DNA from: Tachypleus tridentatus
Lineage: Eukaryota; Arthropoda; Merostomata; Xiphosura; Limulidae
DNA: 64,000 nt
Assembly (NCBI RefSeq): GCF_004210375.1
Contig: NC_134833.1
Coordinates: forward strand, 141,538,127 to 141,602,126
Reading direction: 5' to 3'
The notes under the pieces were generated by a model that ran no database searches, was not told the DNA's origin, and saw only the letters and a list, made by a program, of their open reading frames with translations. Below, one piece after another: positions 14,581-26,500 of the stretch (positions are counted from its first letter, which is position 1; each line of letters starts with the position of its first letter). A program made the translations under genes and the position numbers.

Positions 14581-17500
14581 TCAAATATGGCTGTGTTGTC
14601 AGCTTGTTCAGTATATAATAGAAGTAGGCAGTGGCATTTTGGTAAATTATCACAACAGTAGTATAGAGGAAGATGCTTTCTTTGACATTTTTATTTGTAT
14701 ATGCTGTTCATCTTATTAAAGTGCACATTAAATGGAATTTCTTTTAGTTTCTAGATTTATTTATTTATTGATGTATTATTGTGTGTGTTTCTTAAGAGTG
14801 TTTCTGGGTATCTAAAAGTTGAAAGAAAATTACTGTTAACCTTCAATGAAATTTTAGGAATATATTTCTACTGGCAGCAAGAGCTTTTCAATGTTTTAGC
14901 AACAAGCTTTGAAACATAATTTTACATCACAGATCTATAGGTACCTTTGCCAGAGCCCTGGATTGTTCAAGTTCTGTGAAGCAGCCAAGCCTCCACATGA
15001 GCGCTGCAGCAGCCTCCCGTGATGTCACTTTGGTGAGAATTCTTTCCGTTTAACAAATAGTTCACATCTAATTCACTTTTATTGTATCTTATGGAAAGCC
15101 GAGAATCTCTTAACGTTACTTGTTGGAAAAATAAGCAAAAAGATTTATGTATGGAATACTGTATTACTGTCATAATAATATCTGTGTGTATTTACAGTAT
15201 TCAACTTGAGATAAGTTGGAAGTAAAATTAGATTTCTTGTCCCTTCACATGTGTGTGAATATTTGTTCTTGTAAGTTTTTTAAACTCATCATATTAGATT
15301 CATAAATTTGTTTTTGAAAGTCCTTTCAAGATTAAGGTTGTAATTTCTAGTTTCACAAGTGAATTGAAATTAAAAACTAGATATGTAGATAATTATATTG
15401 TGAAATGAAAATCTGGCTAACCATAAGTCAAATAAAATATTGATAAATGCTTGTGTGTGTTATTCAGTTTCATGCAATGGACATTTTACATCAACACAAC
15501 TACGACATTGCAAGTGCAATTTCTAGCCTAGTCACGTCAAAAGGTCCTATTCTTTGTCGAGACGAGATGGAAGAGTGGTCAGCCTCTGAAGCAAATCTTT
15601 TTGAAGAAGCCCTTGAAAAATACGGCAAAGACTTCATCGACATTAGGCAAGATTTTGTATGTACACAAAAATGTTTTATCAAAAGCATTTATTATTCTTG
15701 TAGTCATTTAAGAAAGTGAATTAATAATAGTAATATGAGAAAGTTTCTGGTACTTTTGGTTTTATTAATAAAAGAAAAGGGCCCAACAAGGCCAGGTAGT
15801 TAGGGTGCTTGACTTGCAAGCTGAAGGTCATGAGCTCGAATCCCTGTACGAGAAAGCATTCTCACCCTTTTAACTGGGGGGAATTATAATGTGATGGTCA
15901 GTCCCATTATTCATTGGTAAAATATTAGCCCAAGAGTGTGGGGGGGTGATAATTAACTGTCTTTCCTGTTGTAATTCAATGCTAAATTAGAGATAGCTAA
16001 TGCAGATTCAAATTAAAAATAAAACAAACAAAAGAATTTGAACAAAATTATATCTGTGTGAGTATTAATTGAAAAATATCTGTTTTTTTTTCCCTTTGAA
16101 CACCAAATTTTCTTTTCCTCTGTTTCTGATTTTATTTTGCTGTTCACTTTTTGTAGTTTTTTCTGTCATACTTTTATGACATTTTGTAGTCAGATGTCTT
16201 ATTTTTAATTTAAAAAATGCATTATGTCTATACATGAAGTTATGTTAAAAAAGAAGTTATGTGTTTTTAAACCTGTGTGAATTCTTACAGCCTTTTAACT
16301 TTATTTTATCTGTGTTGATCACTTGGCCAAATTTTGTACAGCTTCCTTGGAAGAGTCTGAAAAACATAGTAGACTACTATTACATGTGGAAAACCACAGA
16401 TCGTCATGTTCAACAGAAAAGGGTGAAGGCAGTAGAAGCCGAGAGCAAGCTCAAACAAGTCTACATTCCTAATTAGTGAGTTTGATGCTATCATTTTGCT
16501 CTGTGATATTATATGATTTAAATGATGTCATTGTAAAAAGGAAGAATTGTATCATGTTTATCTCTCGTAAAAATTCTTCCATAAACTAATTTATGTAGAT
16601 GTTTTACTTCCCCTACAAAATATCTTTTCTGATAACATGATCAAACATTATTTTCTTAATATTAAAATATAAATGGTAAATTGTATAATTTTCTTCTTGC
16701 TAGGGACATTATTAAACTTACAGTGGGCAAAATAAGAATATCAAAATTCTTAAGGTTAATTTTATACAAAAATGTAATATATCAAGAGTGCTGGTTGAGT
16801 TTTAAGGTTAATTTTATACAAAAATGTTAATATATCAAGAGTGCTGGTTGAGTTTTAAGGTTAATTCTCTTATTTTACTTTCTAATTTTGACTTTTATTA
16901 GTGAATTTATTTTTTATAATTGTGCAATTTTTGGATAGTAACAACAAACCCACCACACTGAATGGTCCAAATGGTGAAAACCTTGTTTCAGGAGGACGTC
17001 CATGTGAGAGTTGCTACAGTGAGTAGATTAAAGTAAATGCGAAAATATAACTTTTTATGTAAAACAGGTTGGATACAGACCTGGAAAAGTAAAGAAACAG
17101 CCAAAGAAATAACGAAAATTAAGTTTTTGTAACCACAATGAATAGATGTATTCGTGTGGTGAATAGGATTTGTCATATGATATTTAAAACATAAAAATAT
17201 TTAATCTTTTCCCTCACTGTTTTCTCTTTTTTCTTCATTGTGTTACCTTTTTTTGTTCAAAGAAAAACTGGTGCCTTACTAGAAGTACATCAAAAACCCA
17301 TCAAGTTGTGAGGAGCATAATTTCTGTAGACTTGTTTTCTTTCACTCAGTTACAGCTTTCTTATACTTGCATGTGGCTAGGTGTTATCATATCAACAGCT
17401 TAAAACTTTGTAGTGATGGGCTAAAACACTAAAGAAATATTACTTTTTAAGAAAGAAAATGATGAAGTATTAAGCCTGCTAATTTTATGGCAAGAGTTTT

Positions 17501-20500
17501 TAATAATATAATGAATACTATACACTGCTGATCCTACAAGGCTTTGTGGTGATCAGTAATGTTGTTCTTAACATTTAGTAAGTATACTAAACTAATATGT
17601 TAGTTATGTTGTTTATTGACAAGAGATAATATGATAAAGTCTGTTTGTTTCATGGTTTAACATATTCAGTCCAAGTAGAGAAAACAAAAATGGCTTGTAG
17701 TTCTTATAATTGTCACATGACTGGTGCCTTCTCAGTCTTCTTCTTCTGTGTCTTACAGCTTTGAGTTCTCACCAATGGTATGCTTGGGGTCCTCCACACT
17801 TACAATGTCGATTGTGTCAACCATGCTGGAGTTTCTGGAAACGATATGGAGGCCTAAAGTATCCCAGTAAACTTGGTAAGTAAAAACTTTCCATGGATTG
17901 GAATTTGTTTCTAATTTTATCTTAGTATGGGAAACCATTAATTATAAACTTAGTCTTATATGTTGGTTACTAAGAATAATCATCATGGGATATGTCTTGT
18001 CTTCCACATTAATTTTCACTATGAAATATTTTTGGGCTCCAGAAAATGTTTCTTACATCAGTAAGTTTAGCCTGGGGTAAGGTATGTTGACTTTTAACCT
18101 CTTTGCAAAAGGCTAGACTAACTGAGCATGTCATTGTCTTTTAGTCACTTACTTTCAAAGTTTTATTATGTAACTTTGTTATTACTATATATTAATAAAA
18201 TTGACATCAAAGTGTAGTTTGTTTCATATCTTAATATTGTGTGTTCTAATTTCTTAATTCAAAAGAAAATATTTTTTGAAAAAAATATTGATCTGTGTGT
18301 ATTACATAGCACCTCCTTATGTGTTGTTGCTAACTTATGTTTTTTATGTAAGATAGTTAACGAATTAGAAACTGGACTTTTAGACACTGGCAAGCTAGAG
18401 TACAAGTTTAGAACCTCCCACCACTTTGATTTGCTGAGATATTGATGTATCTAATAAATCAACTAGAGTAGCTCCTCCTCCTACTCCATTCTTTTCAAGC
18501 TCTCTTGTCTAGGTCCCACCTGCTTTTCTTAGGTGCATATTTATAACCAATAGAAAGAACAAGTTGTGTTTCACCTGATTCTAACAGTTGTTTGTAAAGA
18601 GCTTGGAGGAGAAAACAATACTGTTAGTGTGATAAGAGTTGTTGTTCCTGATTCTAACAGTTGTTTGTAAAGAGCTTGGAGGAGAAAACAATACTGTTAG
18701 TGTGATAAGAGTTGTTGCTCTGAATGGAGATTAGAGGTTTTTTAACACATACATATTTTCTTTATAAAACCAGATAAGTTACAGATGTGTAGTATGTACT
18801 AGTAATCTAATGTTTCTTTTTTTCTAAAATGAATATTCAAAGCCTGCATAAATTATATTGTTCTACATTCCACTCAATAAACAAGGCTTAGCACTAAAGA
18901 CACGTGGACAAAATATTTTCCTATCAACATAACTTTGTAGAAGTATTAGATATCATTGTTTTTAAATGTACTTTTTATTTACTGTTCCAAGTTTTAAAAT
19001 AATGAAAACTAAAATTTAAGCATTTATGATTATGTGTGTGTGTAGCCAAAATATCAGTATAGTTTGTAAAATGATGGTATTACAGTTAGATTTGTAGTTA
19101 GGCCTACTGAAGTTTGTTTTTTTAATTGTGTAAATTGAAGTAAAATCAAATCAAATGGTGCAACATTAGAAAGGTACACTACAATTACCCTATGAAAGGT
19201 TCTATAAACTTGTGTATATAAATGTATGCAAAGTTTACATTCTTGAACAAAGTGTATACAACTGTTCAAAAATACGAGTTACTTTCAGTAAACACATAAA
19301 GTTGCACAGAAACTATTGTGTTGTCAGAGTCAAACATAGATCAGTGTATTGGTTAGCACGAGCTTCTGTGCACTCAAAGGTGTCATATTGCATTGTCACG
19401 TAAACAGTCTAATGACACAAGTGGTACTTTGTTGAATTATTTCTGTTTCAGTTACCAATAATAAAATAAATTTAGAAAATAGATTTGAAAATTTTAGAAA
19501 CTGAAAATCTCAAGATAAGTGATTTGAAACTTCATGATCAGTGACAAAAGTAATTGGACAGCACTGCTCATTTTATTTCACATTTTTCAATTTTTCTTTT
19601 TAGTATACTTTGACCTATCTACAGGCTGCATAATCAAACATATCATTAGGGTTAAATTATTAGCAGATAAAATATAAAGTTTTATATTTATTAAGGGGGT
19701 TTTAGAGATTACAAAAGTGAAATTTCAGGTTTTTGGGAGGACGAATAATATTTTTATTTATGACATGAAAATCAATTTGCACTTGAATTAGTAATGAAAC
19801 AGACTCAATATTCTCACAAACAACTTTTTAGTAAAAGGTATTTCTAAAATATTTCATTGTAATGTTTGTTAAAAGTTTACCAAATTTTGTGAAAATACAC
19901 ATACTGTATTAGAAATTATAAATACATGAGAGTAAACATATATATGTGCTCTGTATTATATACTAAGCCTGTTGCAAAAGGGTTAACTTAGGATTTGTTT
20001 TTGGGGTGATGGTGTTTGTGCCTGATCAGTTATAGAATATGAATTAATTGGTAAAGTGCAGTAACATTATAATTTTAAACCTGTTCATCTTTAAGGGGGA
20101 AATTATTGAATTTTCCTGTTACTTTTACCATTCATACCTTTTCAGTTATGTAATCGTGGATTCTCCCTCAATCCAACAATTATTTTGAAGTCATGTTGAA
20201 GTAAAAGCATAGTTAAATTATGCTGTAATGATAATAATTCAAGTAAAAGAAGATATGACAGTGAGTGTAAAATTAAGTTAGAATAGCTTTAAGGTCAACT
20301 AATTTGTTTAAATATAGAAATATAAGATTAGTGCTGTTCTTTCAAAACAAATTGAAGTACAAATGTTAATACTAAATAAAACTGCTAATTTATTATTTTT
20401 GTTAGTATGCTCATTTTTAAAGTTAGAATTTTTCTCTTTGTCCATGGCAATTGCTACTGTCATTACAACAAATATCTTTATTTTCCATCAGTATCAGAGT

Positions 20501-23500
20501 ATTTAATATTTTATAATAAATATAAATATTACCATCTTGAACCTTAATTTATGGCATAAGAAAACATTTTATGTTGATTTTCGTTTAGTTTTAGATCAAA
20601 AGATATTCTTTTCTTGTTTTATTATACATCTTATTTTTATATGCTGCTTAGATTATTTTCCTTTTATAACCTTGTCGTTTTTCTTTGTTTTCTTAATATT
20701 AAAAAAAAAATTAATATTTTATGCATGTATATCAGTGTATAAAGTTTTGGAAGTGAACATTATAAATAAATAAATGCTACAGTAAAAAGTATGTAGGAAA
20801 GCTTGCATAGAGGTTAGATAATATCACAAGTACTTTATATGATTCTCACAATATTTAGAAATCCAGTGTTTTGAATCTCAAATCAACTGCTCAAGTTTTG
20901 TATGTTGGTATCTTTTGATTTCATATGTAATAGCATCATTCACTTCCTTCCTCTGGGTTTACATTTTTGTATTTTTAACTCATTGAAAGTTAATGAGTAC
21001 ATGTTCTACACATTAATGTTTATTGAAATCTAATATTAATGTAAGAGGTCACATGGGGATTGCTCTTTTTCATTTCAACCTAGACGGTGAGCTTCAGACC
21101 TCGGCTCGGAACTCGGATAATGACTCCTCTTATTCATGCAGGGACTGTAACAAAGTCTTTAATCGGCAAGGTCAGCCTGTCTGTGTAATTTTGTTTTCTT
21201 CTTTGTCAGTTCTTCTTATTTTACTTACACACTTGAAAACTAAAATTTGCCATACTACAGGCCTTACCCAAATAATCTGTTTGATAGCATTATACTTTTA
21301 GTTGTATTTGTGATGTTTGTTTCTGCTAGCATAACAAATATATATCAATAGACATAAAATAATTTTTAAACAAGTTTATTCATTTTTTATATATTTGCAA
21401 AACATTATTTTATCAACATATTAGATTATTATTTATTTGATACTGTGAACTGAACAGTAAGATTAATATACAACACTATACACTTTGTTTTTGACTGTTT
21501 ATCATTCTTTGATTAGTACTTTCCATAATACTCTGTTAAGAAAGTGATGTTCTAGTTTGGATAGCAGTGCTGAATTTTTTCTGTTTGTTTAAGTTATTGG
21601 AAAAAGAAAAACATCAAACATTTCACTTTTGATGAAAAACTTGAATCTGATTTCAAAAGGAACAAAATATTTGCAAATGTTTCAATGAAAATTTTGAAAA
21701 GACTCTCAAACAAAGATAATATTCACTGATTAATTTACAATTTCCATAATCTTTATAGTGATTGTTTCAGAATGGTGCTGTTTCTAGGTGTGAAGATCCT
21801 CGCATTAAACCATATTTTGGATCCTCTCCTAAATAAAAGTCTTTAAAATAGATGTTTTACTATACTGAGCCAAGACATATGATATAGGTTATAGGTTTTA
21901 GAATATGGTGACTTATTTTTTTAAGACTTGAATAGTTACTTTGATATAAGTTTATGAACTTTTTATGTGTGATGCCACAATTTGTTTACAGAACGGTTGA
22001 CGGCTCACATGGCTGCACACAGACCCCATCGATGTGGGTTCAATAGTTGTGGAAAGGTAAGTCTTGTGTTGTTTGTTTATTTACTTTAAGTGTATTCCAT
22101 ATTCCATAAACCTTAATCGGTGTAAATTTAGTGTTGAAACCATTCATGTGTGTGTGAGGTATACTCAGAATTTTATATTTAATGTTAAAACTGATTTAGT
22201 TTGGTCTCAGTGACTCCATTTATATTGTTAAACACTACTTGAAGCAAGTAACTGTGATCTGTATTTTGAGTGGCACTTCATCACAGTAAGAGACTGTACA
22301 AATCTTATTTATGGATCTTCACAACACATTTGAATAAAGAGACATAAGGAAGTGGTGTGTACTATGTGTCACAGTAAATAAAGATTGTTATTGGTCTTAT
22401 TGTAACGTAATATTATGTAATCACTGATCAGTATACTGCACTTTCTCAGCATGAAACATTATGTTTCATGAAATATTTAACTAATTTTTGAGTTACTGAA
22501 AAGGTAGTTGATCATATGTTCATTGAAGGCTCTCTGTATGTACTTTGTTGCTTTTTGATAGGGTTGGGCAAAATCTAATGGATAAAGATCAGAGGTATTG
22601 TATTTAGACATTAATAAATTTGATACAGTCTGATGGAAATCTGCAAAATTTATATATAATAAATTGCAAACAATTATGTCAATAAACGAGTGACAACTCT
22701 GTAGAATGTTCTGCTACTTTGCAGTTTAAAAAGATTAAAATCATTATTTTTTTGTTTTTTCTGTTGAATTTCGGTATGTGTAATACTTTCCTGTATTCAC
22801 ATTGCTAGTAGGTTATTCATTGAAACTGTGTACAAAAACGCACATTATGTGATTCTGTTTAAAGCACTGGTAACATCTTAATAGAATGTGTACAGCTAGC
22901 GCCACCTGTTATTTGAGCTATTAAAAAGAAAGAGACATGAGCAAGTGAAAAATGTTCTTTTCTGCAAGAGTATGAACATTTAAGAGATGAGAAAAGTTTT
23001 GTTAAACATGCTGTGTATAAACAGCATTCATAGTTTTCTGATACTAACCTTCAATAACCAGCTGCTAGAGGGGGGGGGGTATTTTGTAAAGTGCTTTATC
23101 AACTGATATTATTTATTTGTGTTTTAACAAAATTTAAGCATGGTAGTGAATTTCAGGAATTCAAACTTAAAGCTCATCTAGTGCGACACTGTGCTTCTGT
23201 CCATGATTCAGCTATTAGAGTTGGTAGTCCAAGGCCTATAATAAAGACACGTGTAGCATTCTACCTGTGTACCACGCCTCTAACTCGACTTGCTCGACGA
23301 GTTTGTGCTCATCTCTTACGACCACACCATGCTGCCAGAAACCCTTTTAAAGCAATCAATGTGGTAGCTGTCAAACAGGAATGTATGTAGTGTTTTTATT
23401 GCTCATTTTGTCTAAAGTCTGATGTGTCAAATTAAGTTTTATAAAAAAAAAAAAGTACAAGTTTTGTTAATAGTTTTTTTTAAGTTTATGCAGTGATGAA

Positions 23501-26500
23501 ATGTTATGCTCTTTCTTAGTAGTTAACTTTGTACTTTTGTTGCTCTTATATAGGTTACCAATATGTACATGTGGTTGTGCATGTAAAGTAAAATGTTTCA
23601 TTTCCAGCCTTAAAGTTGTCCATTTCTTTGTACTAAATTTTACTTCACTAGTCAATCCTGAGGTTTTGTTAAATATAAACCTAACGCTTATAGTTTCAAT
23701 GAGAAAGATATTTTAATTACGTATTGTCTTTTAGTCAGTTCCAATTATAACTTCTAGTTACTATCTAGTTGTTCTAATAGTGAAAAGTTCTAGACATTGC
23801 TGTAAAAAATCATTATTACCAGCTTTCTTTGATTATTCTAATGTCTTCCTGTTTAAGAAATTAAAAATGATTGAAATTCCTTGTCAGTTTGCTACTCATT
23901 GATTGTCTGGAGAGGCCTGTTAGTGACACAACAATATTTTGGTATTATATAGGCACAGTATGCCATGACAGTAACAGAAGAAAATTTAGTTATCCTTTTT
24001 GTAAGAGAAGTTATGTGAAAAAAGACCTATACTTGTTGTACTATTGTATAATTAGTGCATTTTAATATTTGCTAAATAACACTATGTAACATAGTTTTTA
24101 CTTTTTCTTGTTCCTGAGCAGAAAATGTTATTTCCCAATTGCTTATGCCTAAAGTAAATGGAAAAGACTTATTTTTCTCTTGAAACTTTGCTTTTGTGAC
24201 ATGGGAGCATATAATGAAATAATGATGGGAGACTATATTTGGGGGCTGATATGTGAAAGTGATTTACATTACAGTTGCAAATCTCAAAAAACTACTCACT
24301 TCTAAACATTTCTGTTCATTTTTGTATAACTTTAGTATAAATACATATAAATCTTGATTCGTATGTTGTTTTATTCAGACCTTATATAAATGAAAATGTT
24401 TAGATTTGCCCGTTTTTACTTAGAAAATAGGTTAATTTCTAAATTTCATTATCCAGGTTACAAAAGCAAAGTTTGAAGGGAATAATGGTCATTTTCTGTA
24501 CTTTTACAACATAAGCAATTGAGAAGTAACACATACTATCCAGAAACAAAATTTGTGTTCTTTTTCCTGTTTATATGTGTTATTGCTTATATTAATTTAT
24601 TTATTTGCTGTAAGCAGTAGACATTTTAACCCTACAATTTTTCTTCTCCAAATAAGAAAGAAATGTAAAGGTCAAATTAACCTACAGAGAATTACTTGTA
24701 TAGCACATAATATCTGTATTAATATGTTGTCATTTTGAAAATAACTTTCAAAAACACTATATTGGATATTACTATACATCAAAACCATTTCACTTTGAGG
24801 CCCCTAAACAAAGTAACCTGTAATAGTTGGGAATTAGCATTGCATTTTTTTATTAAATAATTGTTTGTATTTGAATACAGTATAACAACTCAATAAAATG
24901 ACCTAATTAGGCATATTTAGAAGGCTTGTACAAATTATATTTTAGCTGTAAAATGTTTAAGTTTGCACATTAAAAATATATATTAGATTTTGAGTATAAA
25001 AAATTATATTTTTACTCCTAGGTCAAACTAAGTTACTGGAGGGATTGCCAAAAATACCAACTGCTAAATCTCGAAACCGAGGATCTGTTCTCGATATTTC
25101 TCATCGCTTGGGGGCCCCCAATATTCCAATACCTGAGTGGCTGATAGCTTTGCCTAAAAATAAACTTCCTCAACCTGAACGTTTAGCATTCCCTCCACCT
25201 CCCCGTGGTAAAGGTACAGTTTCTTTGTTATTTAGATTAGGAAGAATGTTTTAATTTTATGTTCTCTGATTAACTGATGTAAATTTGTAAATTTTATTCT
25301 CATCTGTTATTAAATGTATTTAAAAACTAATACTAGACTTTCATTATTATGTACAACATAGAGGCTTATACAATGGCCTTGACTTTTTCAAGTACAGACT
25401 TTTAGTTCACAGAACCATCATTTCTCGACTGATTTGAGATCTAATTGCAGTTTTTGATTCAGGAAGTCAAACCTTTTTGAGTAATCTATTTGACCATGCT
25501 CAAGGTCTCATAGATTAATTTAATCTTCAGTAAAATAATTTCAATTTGAGGGTAGATTGATAGAGATCTTGATAAGTAATAAAATTAAATCAGGTATACA
25601 CACACCTCACACTTGTTATTGCTGGTGCTCAAAAGTATTAAGCTAATAAAACGGGAGGGTGCTTCGGCTATTGGAAATTCATTTTTGTTTCAAGCAAACG
25701 TGTACAAGTTTTTACATTTATAGTTTAAATCAGAATGTTTAAAATAGTTATTAGTATTTTGTGTTTGTGGCATTAGTTTAGAAGTAGAGTACTTAATGTT
25801 ACTATAATTATGTTTTTCAGATGGTCAGCTTTTAATACCTTGGCCTCATAAAGAAGAAAGCCGATCAGTGGGTATCAACAGTGTGTTACCTACAATTCTA
25901 AGAAAACGTGGATATGAACAACAGAATGGAGTAGATGGTAAAACAGAGTGCCATAGTTCTTCAGACATTTTATTTTATCATTATTTACTTTTTCTGTAAT
26001 TGCTAGTGTTTATAAGTAATTTTAACATTTATCTCTCTCTCTCTCATAGTATTGAAATTAGCTGCCATTAAAATGTAGATTATTTTTGTCCAGAAACCAT
26101 AGCATTATTGTGTGGACAACTTTAATTTACTTCAAGCTATCCCCCAGTGGGACAAAGATACAAGTCTTCAGATTTAGAATGCTTGCATTTGGGTTTCATT
26201 TCCCCTCTGTGGACACAGTAGATAGACCAGTGTGACTTTCCTGAAAGAAAGCATAAATGAACACATACTCTGAGCATTATATTCACAACCCTTACCACCA
26301 TAATCCTATTGTATATGACTTCACCAACATGGGGTACACAGAGCTTCAAAAATCATTAAATTTTGTGGTTTTCTTTAAAAATTCTTAAGTATGAGAATTC
26401 CATAAAATGTTTATCATAACATGACATTTGGTTTCACATAATGAGCCATTCAGAAGTTTTATGTCAGTCATATGCCAAATAGTGTAATGTAGTTGTCACC

